From Phaeovulum molybdatiresistens (lineage in GTDB: Bacteria > Pseudomonadota > Alphaproteobacteria > Rhodobacterales > Rhodobacteraceae), in the NCBI RefSeq assembly GCF_023544865.1, contig NZ_JAMJFX010000002.1, positions 62,001-126,000 of the forward strand: 64,000 nucleotides of DNA. Direction: 5' to 3'. Shown here one piece after another: positions 56,678 through 64,000 of this stretch. How positions within the stretch are numbered: the stretch's first letter is position 1; each line of letters opens with the position of its first letter. Under the pieces are notes generated by a model, which ran no database searches, had not been told where the DNA came from, and saw only the letters and a list, made by a program, of their open reading frames with translations. The position numbers and the translations under genes were made by a program.

Positions 56678-57442
56678 ATGGCGCTTCCCGAATTCTCCAT
56701 GCGTCAGCTGCTGGAAGCTGGCGTTCACTACGGTCACCAGACCCAGCGCTGGAACCCGCGGATGGCCGAATACATCTATGGCGACCGCAACGGCATCCAC
56801 ATCGTCGACCTGACCCAGACCGTCCCGATGCTGGACCAGGCGCTGAAGGTCGTGCGCGACACCGTGGCCAAGGGCGGGCGCGTGCTGTTCGTCGGCACCA
56901 AGCGTCAGGCGCAGAAGGCCGTGGCCGAAGCCGCCGAAAAATCGGCGCAATATTACATGAACCACCGCTGGCTGGGTGGCACGCTGACCAACTGGAAAAC
57001 CGTGTCGCAGTCGATCTCGCGTCTGAAGCAGATCGACGAGGCGATGGCCTCGGGCGCGGAAGGCCTGACCAAGAAAGAGCGTCTGGGCATGGAACGCGAA
57101 CAGGCCAAGCTGCAGGCCAGCCTGGGCGGCATCCGCGACATGGGCGGCCTGCCGGACCTGCTGTTCGTGATCGACGTGAACAAGGAAGACCTGGCGATCA
57201 ACGAAGCCAACAAGCTGGGCATCCCGGTTGTGGCCGTGGTTGACACCAACTGCTCGCCCAAGGGCATTGACTATGTGATCCCGGGCAACGATGACGCCTC
57301 GCGCGCGATCGCGCTGTATTGCGATCTGGTGTCGCGCGCTGCGCTGGACGGCATGACCGCACAGATGGGCGCCGCCGGCGTCGACCTGGGCGCGCTGACC
57401 GAAGCGCCGGTCGAGGCAGCCGTGGAAGACGCCGAGGCCTGA
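56678..57442 (+). CDS. rpsB: 30S ribosomal protein S2
   Basis: 254 residues from ATG 56678, eight bases after GGAAAGGA; an in-frame ATG at 56672 lies too close to it. Conserved S2 motifs: [64 protein letters not shown] and [14 protein letters not shown]. First gene of the rpsB-tsf operon. Acidic C-terminal tail. Confidence 0.98.
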   Translation: MALPEFSMRQLLEAGVHYGHQTQRWNPRMAEYIYGDRNGIHIVDLTQTVPMLDQALKVVRDTVAKGGRVLFVGTKRQAQKAVAEAAEKSAQYYMNHRWLGGTLTNWKTVSQSISRLKQIDEAMASGAEGLTKKERLGMEREQAKLQASLGGIRDMGGLPDLLFVIDVNKEDLAINEANKLGIPVVAVVDTNCSPKGIDYVIPGNDDASRAIALYCDLVSRAALDGMTAQMGAAGVDLGALTEAPVEAAVEDAEA

Positions 57443-57464
57443 GCCCGCGTCATCGAAACGATAC

Positions 57465-57486
57465 CGGGCGGGGTTATCCCCGCCCG
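57465..57486 (+). promoter_or_regulatory. Intercistronic hairpin rpsB-tsf
   Basis: Perfect 9-bp stem CGGGCGGGG / CCCCGCCCG with loop TTAT, no T run. It may stabilise upstream mRNA or tune tsf expression relative to rpsB. Confidence 0.6.
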
Positions 57487-57515
57487 AAACCCTTTCAAAT
57501 TCGAGGAGAGCCGAC

Positions 57516-58415
57516 ATGGCGATCACCGCCCAGATGGTGAAGGAACTGCGCGAATCCACCGGCGCAGGCATGATGGACGCGAAGAAAGCACTGACCGAAA
57601 CCAATGGCGACATGGAAGCCGCCGTTGACTGGCTGCGCACCAAGGGTCTGGCCAAGGCCGCCAAGAAGGCTGACCGCGTTGCGGCCGAGGGCCTGGTGGG
57701 CGTGGCCGTGGCCGGCGGCAAGGGCGTCGCGGTCGAGGTGAACTCGGAAACCGACTTCGTCGGCAAGAACGCCGATTTCCAGGGCCTGGTCCGTGGCATC
57801 ACCGAAGCCGCCCTGGGCGTTTCCGACCTGGAAGGCCTGAAGGCCGCGCCGCTGGCGGGCAAGACGGTGGAAACCGCGCTGACCGACGCCATCGCCACGA
57901 TCGGCGAAAACATGACGCTGCGCCGCATGGCCGCCGTGGAAGGCGATACCGTTGCCTCCTACATCCACACCGCTGCGGCGGATGGCTTGGGCCGCATCGG
58001 CGTGCTGGTCGCGCTGAAGGGCGCCGACAATGGCATCGGCAAGCAGATCGCGATGCACATCGCCGCGACCTCGCCGCTGGCGCTGTCGGAAGCGTCGCTT
58101 GACCCGGCCGTGGTGGAACGCGAACTGCAGGTCCAGACCCAGAAGGCGCTGGAAGAAAACGCGGCCTCGGCCAAGCCGAAGCCCGAAGCGGTGATCCAGA
58201 ACAACATCATCCCGGGCCGGATGAAGAAGTTCCTGGAAGAAGTGACGCTGCTGAACCAGAAATTCGTGCTGAACCCCGACGTCACCGTGGCCGAGGCCGC
58301 CAAGGATGCGGGCGTCGAGGTTGTCGCCTATGTGCGCATGGCCGTGGGCGAAGGCATCGAGAAGAAGGAAGAGGATTTCGCCGCCGAAGTGGCGAAGACC
58401 CTCCAGGGCGCCTGA
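57516..58415 (+). CDS. tsf: Elongation factor Ts
   Basis: 299 residues. N-terminal UBA-type domain with the signature [19 protein letters not shown], and [14 protein letters not shown] core (Asp-Phe that enters the EF-Tu G domain). EF-Ts exchanges GDP for GTP on EF-Tu. GAGGAGAG precedes the ATG. Cotranscribed with rpsB; a terminator follows 26 bp after the stop. Confidence 0.98.
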   Translation: MAITAQMVKELRESTGAGMMDAKKALTETNGDMEAAVDWLRTKGLAKAAKKADRVAAEGLVGVAVAGGKGVAVEVNSETDFVGKNADFQGLVRGITEAALGVSDLEGLKAAPLAGKTVETALTDAIATIGENMTLRRMAAVEGDTVASYIHTAAADGLGRIGVLVALKGADNGIGKQIAMHIAATSPLALSEASLDPAVVERELQVQTQKALEENAASAKPKPEAVIQNNIIPGRMKKFLEEVTLLNQKFVLNPDVTVAEAAKDAGVEVVAYVRMAVGEGIEKKEEDFAAEVAKTLQGA

Positions 58416-58440
58416 TCACCTCTGGTCCCCTGCGATCTTC

Positions 58441-58468
58441 AGCGCCGCCCCCTTGGGGCGGCGCTTTG
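58441..58468 (+). terminator. Terminator of the rpsB-tsf operon
   Basis: Perfect 11-bp stem AGCGCCGCCCC / GGGGCGGCGCT with a 3-nt loop, followed by TT and a weak T-rich tail. Confidence 0.75.
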
Positions 58469-58746
58469 CATTTCGTGCGCCGGCACTGTGGCCTGAACCG
58501 GGTGGTGGCAGATGTGCAAAGCCCCGAAAAACAAGGTCCTGCCAGCCGAAAATGCGACTGACAGGACCAGATCCGGTTTCCCGGAAGAACCATTCGTCTG
58601 CCCCTACAATACTGGGGCATCGCAAACGGCCCAGCGTTCCTGGCAAACGCCACCACTCACGGAACATGATTTAAAAAACCATTAATATCGCGCCAAAGAA
58701 AGTCGGGAATTCCCGACTTTTTCATGAAGATATGGCAACAATACGG
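58469..58746. other. Gene-free stretch with several stem-loops
   Basis: Between the tsf terminator and the LuxR gene there is no credible ORF. It holds a 34-nt hairpin with two A/C mismatches (58535-58568, arms GGTCCTGCCAGCCG and CGACTGACAGGACC), a TGCCCC / GGGGCA hairpin (58599-58619), and a 22-bp perfect palindrome (58699-58720). Function not known. Confidence 0.5.
58699..58720. terminator. 22-bp perfect palindrome, probable bidirectional terminator
   Basis: Arms AAAGTCGGGAA / TTCCCGACTTT with no spacer; the plus-strand reading continues with TT to give TTTTT. It lies 27 bp past the stop of the minus-strand LuxR gene and is convergent with tsf. An operator role is possible. Confidence 0.55.
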
Positions 58747-59520
58747 TCACTGCGGCAGGGATAGGGTGGTCCCGTTGGACGACAGGAATATCTGATTCTG
58801 CATCGAGGCCTTCAGCACAGCCTGCGCCGTGGTGTCGACATCCAGCGCCTCACGCGCCAGGCGCAGGTGCTTTTCGACCGTGGCGGCGGTCAGGCCCATG
58901 ATCGTGGCGATATCGGCTGTGGTCTTGCCCTCGGCCACCCATTCCAGAACCTCGCGCTGGCGCGGGGTCAGGGCACGGCGCGCGGTAGCATAGGGCATCG
59001 AACAGATGCGCAGATGGGCGATATTGTTCAACACCATGATTTCGCGGCCATGGCGGTCCCAGATCCGGTCAACCTCGGCCTGGGTGATCCCGCGGGCGGC
59101 GCAAAGCCCGATTGCGCCCTTGGCGCGCACCGTGACATCGGGGAAGGAAATCGAATAGCCGGCGCGGACATCGAAGCGCAGGTTGAATTCCAGCACCCGG
59201 CGTTCGGTCTGGGTCAGCTGGCCGGACAGAACCTGCGCCTCGACCCTGCTCCAGGAACAGGCGCCTTCGTTCTGCGCGGCCCATTTGACCATGGGTGCGT
59301 GGTTGTAAAGGCCGTCGCCAACGAACCCTTCCAGATAGGCATGGTCGTGGTTTGACAGGATCAGCGTGTCTTCCAGATTGCCCAAGCCTTGCGACGTGCG
59401 AAAGCGGGTGAAGCCATAAAGCAGGCGGTCAAAGCCGAATTCGGCCATCCGGTCGCAATGCAGCGACCAAATTTCCTGAATGGTCCGGGCCGACAGCAGC
59501 TTTTCCAGATAATCGATCAT
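58747..59520 (-). CDS. LuxR-family transcriptional regulator with autoinducer-binding domain (LuxR solo)
   Basis: 257 residues from ATG 59520 (ATG 59535 is an alternative without ribosome binding site). N-terminal autoinducer-binding-type domain (~residues 10-170; GFDRLLYGFTRF, YLEGFVGDGLYNHAPMVKWA, AGYSISFPDVTVRAKGAIGL) and C-terminal LuxR HTH (TPRQREVLEWVAEGKTTADI, LTAATVEKHLRLAREAL). No luxI-type synthase is in the window, so it is a candidate solo receptor of own or foreign signals. Confidence 0.9.
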   Translation of the reverse strand: MIDYLEKLLSARTIQEIWSLHCDRMAEFGFDRLLYGFTRFRTSQGLGNLEDTLILSNHDHAYLEGFVGDGLYNHAPMVKWAAQNEGACSWSRVEAQVLSGQLTQTERRVLEFNLRFDVRAGYSISFPDVTVRAKGAIGLCAARGITQAEVDRIWDRHGREIMVLNNIAHLRICSMPYATARRALTPRQREVLEWVAEGKTTADIATIMGLTAATVEKHLRLAREALDVDTTAQAVLKASMQNQIFLSSNGTTLSLPQ

Positions 59521-59690
59521 CACCACCCCTGTCATCCAATGCGGGCCAGCCTAGTCCGATCGGATTACCCATCCTTTAATTTTGGCGGGGGAACCCGGCT
59601 TTTTCAAGGTCAGGGGGCGGCTTTCGTCCGAAAGGAATGGCGATTATGTGACAACACCCGCCGGGGGCGTGGCGCCTGGCTGCGGCGTCG

Positions 59691-59750
59691 TTGAGTATTT
59701 CAGCCAAGAAGAAACGCCAAGCTGGTGTTCTTCTTGGCTGAAATACTCAA
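59691..59750. repeat. Dispersed intergenic palindrome, copy R6 (perfect 23-bp arms)
   Basis: Arms 59691-59713 and 59728-59750 are exact inverses (each TTGAGTATTTCAGCC... AAGAAGAA read toward the loop) around a 14-nt loop ACGCCAAGCTGGTG. It lies between the LuxR gene and the sulP 3' end. Shares AGTATTT and GCCAAGAAGAA with R3. Confidence 0.9.
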
Positions 59751-59771
59751 ATCCCCCGGCCGGCCAAAAGG

Positions 59772-61523
59772 TTAGCGCGTGGTGTCCTGGCGCGACGCTG
59801 ACAGGGTCTGATGGGTGATTTCGGGGGCGAGGGCGGCCAGCGCGTCGAATTGTGTCAGGAAGATGCGGCCCGTCAGATGGGTGATCAGGTCGGACCGAGT
59901 CAGGCGGTCCATCACGGGGCCCTTCACCTCGGACAGGTGCAGCGCGACGCCGGCATCCTTCAGGTGCTGGTTCATCGCCTCCAGCGCCTCAAGGGCCGAG
60001 GAATCGATGAAGTTGATCGCCGGGCAGTTCAGCACGACATGGCGGATCGCGGGCTCGGCGGCGACGCGGCCATAGAGCATGTCTTCCAGAAAGCGCGCAT
60101 TGGGGAAATACAGGCTTTCGTCCACCCGGATCGACAGCACCTGCGGCACGGTGACGACGCGGTGGCGACGGATGTTGCGGAAATGCTCGGTCCCCGGGAC
60201 CTGGCCAAGGATCGCGTAATGTGGGCGTGAGGTGCGCCACAGATGCATGGCGATCGACAGGATGACGCCGGCGCCGATGCCGCTTTCGACGCCGGCGCCC
60301 AGCGTCACCAGGATCGTGGCCAGCATCGCCATCCCATCCCCGCGCGAATAGGCCAGCGTGCGCCGGATCGCGGGCAGATCGACCAGCGTCAGCACGGCGA
60401 CGATGATGGTCGCGGCCAGCGTGGCCTGCGGCAGATGGAAAAGCGCGGGCGTCAGCGTCAGCGTGGCCAGCGCCATGCCGATCGCGGTGAAGGCGCCTGC
60501 TGCGGGCGTCTCGGCCCCGGCGTCGAAGTTGACGACTGAGCGCGCAAAGCCCCCCGTGACCGGAAATCCGCCCGACAGGGCCGAGCCGATATTGGCGCCG
60601 CCAAGCGCGATCAGTTCCTGATCGGGGTCGATGCGCTGGCGCCGCTTGGCGGCCAACGTCTGCGCGACCGAGATCGATTCCACATAGCCCACCACGCTGA
60701 GCAAGAGCGCCGGCATCGCCAGATCGGCCCAAAGCCCAAGGTCCAGCGGCGGCAGCGCAGGCACCGGCAGGCCAGCGGGCACCTGGCCCACGATGCGCAC
60801 GCCGTAATCGGACAGGCCCAGCCCCCAGCTGAGCAGGATCGTGACCGCCACCGCCAAAACGGGTGCGGTGCGCGCGCCCAGCCGTGCCAGGCCCGGGCGC
60901 AGGCCGCGCGCCAGAAGAAGCGGCTGCAAGCCCTTGCGCGACCAGAACAAAAAGGCCGCGGCCAGGGTGCCGATCACCAGCGTTGGCAGGTTCAGCGTTG
61001 CGATGTTTTCGACCAGGCCCGACACGATTTCGGGCAGCGTCTTGCCGTTCGCCTCGATCCCGGTCAGGTGCTTGATCTGGCTGGCGGCAATCAGGATGCC
61101 CGAGGCGGTGATGAAGCCCGAGATCACCGGGTGGCTGAGGAACGCCGAGATGAAGCCCAGCCGCAGAACCCCCATCGCCAGCAGCATCAGCCCCGACAGG
61201 AAGGCCAGTGCGATCGCCGCGCCCAGGTATTCGGGCGTGCCGCGGGCCGCGATCTCGCCCACGGCGGCGGCGGTCATCAAGCTGGCGACGGCGACCGGCC
61301 CCACCGCCAATGTGCGCGATGTGCCAAGAAGCGTGTAGGCGATCAGCGGCGCGATCGAGGCGTAAAGCCCGACCTCGGCCGGCAGACCCGCCAGCAGCGC
61401 ATAGGCCAGCGACTGCGGGATCAGCATGATCGTGACGATCACGGCGGCGACCAGATCGGCCTCCAGCGCGGTGCGGGAATAGCTGCGCCCCCAGGTGAGA
61501 ATCGGGAAATATCGTTTGATCAT
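59772..61523 (-). CDS. SulP-family inorganic anion transporter with STAS domain
   Basis: 583 residues from ATG 61523. Sulfate-permease signatures: AAVIVTIMLIPQSLAYALLA, PVISGFITASGILIAASQIK, GGFPVTGGFARSVVNFDAG; ten or more membrane helices; C-terminal cytosolic STAS domain (VVLNCPAINFIDSSALEAL, residues ~440-560). Likely imports sulfate or exports/imports a related sulfur anion. Its location directly after the DUF442 and persulfide dioxygenase genes ties it to sulfide metabolism. Confidence 0.93.
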   Translation of the reverse strand: MIKRYFPILTWGRSYSRTALEADLVAAVIVTIMLIPQSLAYALLAGLPAEVGLYASIAPLIAYTLLGTSRTLAVGPVAVASLMTAAAVGEIAARGTPEYLGAAIALAFLSGLMLLAMGVLRLGFISAFLSHPVISGFITASGILIAASQIKHLTGIEANGKTLPEIVSGLVENIATLNLPTLVIGTLAAAFLFWSRKGLQPLLLARGLRPGLARLGARTAPVLAVAVTILLSWGLGLSDYGVRIVGQVPAGLPVPALPPLDLGLWADLAMPALLLSVVGYVESISVAQTLAAKRRQRIDPDQELIALGGANIGSALSGGFPVTGGFARSVVNFDAGAETPAAGAFTAIGMALATLTLTPALFHLPQATLAATIIVAVLTLVDLPAIRRTLAYSRGDGMAMLATILVTLGAGVESGIGAGVILSIAMHLWRTSRPHYAILGQVPGTEHFRNIRRHRVVTVPQVLSIRVDESLYFPNARFLEDMLYGRVAAEPAIRHVVLNCPAINFIDSSALEALEAMNQHLKDAGVALHLSEVKGPVMDRLTRSDLITHLTGRIFLTQFDALAALAPEITHQTLSASRQDTTR

Positions 61524-61542
61524 GGGGGCTTGATGGGTGTTT

Positions 61543-61971
61543 TTAACGGGTCTCTGCACGCGATTCCAGCAGCGGCACCAGTGCCGTGTGGTCATAGCCC
61601 GCCGCCTGTGCCGCGCGCAGGATATCGGGCAGCGCCATGCGCCCGGCCTGCATCAGGGCCCACAGATGCGAGGACCGCGTTCCCGACCGGCAATAGGCCA
61701 GAACCGGGCCATCGACATCCTGCATCACGGATTCAAAGGCCTCGACCAGATCGGGGGTCAGTTGGCCGGGGTAATAGGGCAGGTGGTGATAGGCCAGCCC
61801 GGCGGCCTCGGCGGCGACCGCCATGGCATCGCTGTCCAACGCATCCTCGATTTCCTCATCGGGGCGGTTGTTGATGATCGTGCGAAATCCCAGCGCCGCC
61901 AGCGTCGGCACGTCTTCGGGGGTGATCTGCGGCGCCACCGCAAATTCCGGCGTAATCTGCCGCAAATCCAT
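61543..61971 (-). CDS. TIGR01244/DUF442 sulfurtransferase-phosphatase (Blh N-domain-like)
   Basis: 142 residues from ATG 61971, GGGAGAAAG ahead. Dual-specificity-phosphatase-like fold with the active-site loop AYCRSGTRSSHLW (Cys ~101, Arg) and FRTIINNRPDEE. In BigR-controlled operons this domain is fused to, or next to, the persulfide dioxygenase Blh and probably transfers sulfur. Here it is a separate gene 26 bp after the dioxygenase gene. Confidence 0.88.
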   Translation of the reverse strand: MDLRQITPEFAVAPQITPEDVPTLAALGFRTIINNRPDEEIEDALDSDAMAVAAEAAGLAYHHLPYYPGQLTPDLVEAFESVMQDVDGPVLAYCRSGTRSSHLWALMQAGRMALPDILRAAQAAGYDHTALVPLLESRAETR

Positions 61972-61997
61972 GTCTTTCTCCCTGCCTGGGCAGTCTG

Positions 61998-62864
61998 TCA
62001 CAGCCCGTTGACGGGCACCTTGAGGTAGGTCTTGCCGTCATCCTCGGGCGGCGGCATCTGACCTGCGCGCATGTTGACCTGCAGCGAGGGGATGATCAAG
62101 CGGGGCATCGCAAGGGTGGCGTCGCGTTCGGTGCGCATGCGGACGAAATCGTCCTTGGTCTTGCCGCCACCGATGTGGATGTTGTGGGCCTTTTCCTCGG
62201 CCACGGTGGTTTCCCAGGCGTATTCGTCGCGCCCGGGCGCCTTGTAGTCATGGGCGACGAAGATGCGGGTGTCATCGGGCAAGGCCAGGATCTTCTGGAT
62301 CGAGTTATACAGCGCCTCGGCCGACCCGCCGGGGAAATCGCACCGCGCGGTGCCGAAATCGGGCATGAACAGCGTGTCGCCGACAAAGGCCGCATCCCCG
62401 ATGACATAGGTTAGGCAGGCGGGCGTGTGGCCCGGCGTGTGCAGCACATGGCCCTGCAGCGCGCCGATGCGGAAGGTATCGCCTTCCTGGAACAGTTTGT
62501 CGAACTGTGACCCGTCGCGCTGAAATTCGGTGCCTTCGTTGAAGATCTTGCCGAAGGTGTCCTGCACAACCTTGATCCGGTCGCCGATGCCGATCTTGCC
62601 GCCAAGCCGTTCCTGAATATAGGGCGCGGCGGACAGGTGGTCGGCATGGACATGGGTTTCCAGGATCCAGTCCACTGTCAGACCCTGATCGCGCACCCAG
62701 GCGATCACCGCATCGGCCGATTTCGTGTCGGTCCGGCCCGAGGCATAGTCGAAATCCAGCACCGAATCCACGATGGCACAGGCGGTGCTTTCGGGGTCCT
62801 TCACCACGAAGGTGACGGTGAAGGTGGCTTCGTCGAAAAAGGCTTTGACCTCGGGTTTCAGCAT
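61998..62864 (-). CDS. Persulfide dioxygenase (ETHE1/Blh-type MBL protein)
   Basis: 288 residues from ATG 62864. Metallo-beta-lactamase fold with THVHADHLSAA (HxHxDH), HTPGHTPACLTYV and GDTLFMPDFGTARCDFPGG (Fe ligand Asp); the RCDFPGGSAE segment is typical of ETHE1-like Fe(II) persulfide dioxygenases, which oxidise GSSH to sulfite. GAGGACC precedes the ATG. First gene of the blh-DUF442-sulP unit; a predicted SqrR/BigR operator lies just upstream. Confidence 0.92.
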   Translation of the reverse strand: MLKPEVKAFFDEATFTVTFVVKDPESTACAIVDSVLDFDYASGRTDTKSADAVIAWVRDQGLTVDWILETHVHADHLSAAPYIQERLGGKIGIGDRIKVVQDTFGKIFNEGTEFQRDGSQFDKLFQEGDTFRIGALQGHVLHTPGHTPACLTYVIGDAAFVGDTLFMPDFGTARCDFPGGSAEALYNSIQKILALPDDTRIFVAHDYKAPGRDEYAWETTVAEEKAHNIHIGGGKTKDDFVRMRTERDATLAMPRLIIPSLQVNMRAGQMPPPEDDGKTYLKVPVNGL

Positions 62865-62897
62865 CCGGTCCTCCTGACGGGCGGCGGGCCGCCACAC

Positions 62898-62913
62898 ATT
62901 TAAACTTGTGAAT
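62898..62913 (-). promoter_or_regulatory. Predicted SqrR/BigR-type operator
   Basis: ATTT-N8-GAAT (ATTTAAACTTGTGAAT), one base from the ATTC-N8-GAAT palindrome I recall for R. capsulatus SqrR, an ArsR-family persulfide sensor. It lies 34 bp before the dioxygenase ATG, where RNA polymerase would bind. No sqrR gene is in the window. Confidence 0.5.
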
Positions 62914-62961
62914 ATGATAGGGGCTCAGCAGCCCCGCGACAAGGGGGGCGGTCAGCCAGGA

Positions 62962-63516
62962 TCATGCCGCCTTCCACTTGATCGAACAGCCCATCGAGGG
63001 GATCTGATCGGCCGGTCCCCGGCCGGTTTCGGCGATCTGGCGCATCGCCTGATAGAGATCGCGGCGGGCATCAAGGGGCCCGGGCTGCCGGCCCGAGGCA
63101 TCCAGCCGCCCGCGATATTGCAGCGCAAGATCGGCGTTGAAGCCAAAGAAATCCGGCGTGCAGATCGCCCCGTAAGCCTTTGCTACGGCTTGACTTTCAT
63201 CATGCAGATAGGGAAAGGGCAGGGCGCGGTCACGGGCCAGATCCACCATCCGGTCAAAGCTGTCCTCGGGGTAGGCGGTGGCATCGTTGGAACAGATCGC
63301 TGCCACGCCGATGCCCAAGTCGGCCAGATCGCGCGCATCGCGGATGATCCGGTCCAGCACCGATTGCACATAGGGGCAATGGTTGCAGATGAAGATGATC
63401 AGCGTGCCGCGCGGACCGGCGATCTGATCCAGCGACCAGTCGCGCCCGTCGGTGCCGGGCAGGGTGAAGCCCGGCGCCTTCCAGCCGAAATCGCATACCG
63501 GGGGGCTGACGGCCAT
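62962..63516 (-). CDS. Thioredoxin-fold redoxin (AhpC/TSA-like)
   Basis: 184 residues from ATG 63516, AAAGGAG ahead. N-terminal redoxin entry (PPVCDFGWKAPGFTLPGTDG), then LIIFICNHCPYVQSVLDR with a CxxC (CNHC) active site near residue 57, and GAICTPDFFGFNADL with cis-Pro. No signal peptide. Similar proteins occur in BigR/Sox-type sulfur clusters; substrate unknown. Ten bases separate it from the upstream MBL gene. Confidence 0.87.
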   Translation of the reverse strand: MAVSPPVCDFGWKAPGFTLPGTDGRDWSLDQIAGPRGTLIIFICNHCPYVQSVLDRIIRDARDLADLGIGVAAICSNDATAYPEDSFDRMVDLARDRALPFPYLHDESQAVAKAYGAICTPDFFGFNADLALQYRGRLDASGRQPGPLDARRDLYQAMRQIAETGRGPADQIPSMGCSIKWKAA

Positions 63517-63526
63517 GAACGCTCCT

Positions 63527-64000
63527 TTATTCGAATTCCATCTCGGCAAAGACGACACCGGCGTTCTTGGTCGCCAATTCCTCGAACGTGTCAAGATGGG
63601 CATAGGGCGTCTGGTCGACGTAATAGGCGCCTGCCAGATCGCCGCCCTCATCCATATGCTGGGCGATCTTTTCGCGCAGATAGACCAGATAGTCGCGGGT
63701 GTAGCGCGTCACCTGGGCCAGGTTGGTGGGGTGGCCGTGACCGGGGATCACATAGGTCGGGGCCAGTGGCGCGAAGGCGTTTTCCCAGGTGTCGATCCAG
63801 CAGGAGGTGCAGGTGCCCTCAAAGATTGGCGGCATGCGTTCTTGAAAGGCGATGTCGCCGGCAATCATCATCGACTGTCTGGGCAGCCAGACCTGGGTGT
63901 CGCCGGGGCTGTGAGCGGGGCCCAGGTGCAGCACCTCGATGGTGAAATCGCCCATCTCGACCACATGGCGATCGGTGAAGGTTTCGGTCGGGCCCATCGG
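63527..64000 (-). CDS. MBL-fold hydrolase (SoxH-like), N-terminus outside window
   Basis: C-terminal part only; the frame is still open at the window edge. Visible: LGPAHSPGDTQVWLPRQSMM, IAGDIAFQERMPPIFEG, and PTYVIPGHGHPTNLAQVTRY, i.e. the second half of the metallo-beta-lactamase metal site (GD, HGH). The segment resembles SoxH / quinoprotein-relay MBL proteins of thiosulfate oxidation clusters. Upstream partner of the redoxin gene and a probable member of the same sulfur operon. Confidence 0.85.
   Translation of the reverse strand, partial: PMGPTETFTDRHVVEMGDFTIEVLHLGPAHSPGDTQVWLPRQSMMIAGDIAFQERMPPIFEGTCTSCWIDTWENAFAPLAPTYVIPGHGHPTNLAQVTRYTRDYLVYLREKIAQHMDEGGDLAGAYYVDQTPYAHLDTFEELATKNAGVVFAEMEFE

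Overview
The window is high-GC, gene-dense chromosomal DNA of an alphaproteobacterium, most likely a member of the Rhodobacteraceae (Rhodobacter/Paracoccus/Roseobacter relatives). Supporting this are the nifR3(dusB)-ntrB-ntrC-ntrY-ntrX-trkA-trkH-hfq-hflX order, an NtrC without the sigma-54 contact loop as in Rhodobacter capsulatus, the DUF6456/DUF6477 pair, an IspDF fusion, and a family of GC-rich intergenic palindromes around a GTATTT(T)-GGC-AAGA core. I see no transposase, integrase, phage gene, CRISPR array or rRNA. This is core chromosome rather than an accessory island.

Layout. 1-5180: end of a suf Fe-S assembly operon (sufB', sufC, sufD, two small membrane proteins, sufS), then tRNA-Arg(CCG). 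5470-7935: divergent murein genes, a DUF882/MepK-like M15 peptidase and an L,D-transpeptidase. 7980-10575: lpxD paralogue, acyl carrier protein and ketosynthase in one transcription unit. 10660-16215: IalB-like protein, a highly structured 450-bp intergenic region that may encode small RNAs, a HerA-like ATPase, the DUF6477/DUF6456 pair and lipA. 16249-20561: cytochrome c, a 59-residue membrane protein, hpt, a COQ10-like START protein, cinA C-terminal domain, pgpA and ispDF. 20750-32646: nitrogen regulation, potassium uptake and hfq-hflX. 32631-42275: penicillin-acylase-like hydrolase, beta-hydroxyacid dehydrogenase, a small glycosyltransferase group, ssb, lytic transglycosylase, SYLF lipoprotein and hemB. 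42442-50437: membrane protein, mfd, MFS exporter, DsbA-family protein, acyl-CoA ligase and a CsbD-like protein. 50554-58415: entericidin-like lipoprotein, orphan peptide-binding protein, a probable small RNA, 3-hydroxybutyrate dehydrogenase, DUF502 protein, psuGK, and rpsB-tsf with a structured leader. 58747-64000: LuxR solo, then a sulfide/persulfide cluster (SulP transporter, DUF442 sulfurtransferase/phosphatase, ETHE1/Blh persulfide dioxygenase, thioredoxin-fold protein, MBL hydrolase) with an SqrR/BigR-like operator.

Most adjacent co-directional genes overlap by ATGA or TGATG, showing tight translational coupling (sufC-sufD, nifR3-ntrB, trkA-trkH, cinA-pgpA-ispDF, the MFS and DsbA-family genes, psuK-psuG, hpt and its small partner, the binding protein and entericidin). 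The most interesting non-textbook signals are: the inverted-repeat, twin-terminator region at 11480-11740; a well-formed 74-nt sRNA candidate at 52610-52683; the lpxD-acp-KS operon; the loss of the GAFTGA loop in both NtrC and NtrX; two genes shorter than 60 codons (17230-17409 and 50554-50667); the rpsB leader; and the dispersed 3'-end palindromes, including a perfect 23-bp-arm version at 59691-59750. I did not find a clearly new multi-gene defence or biosynthetic system.
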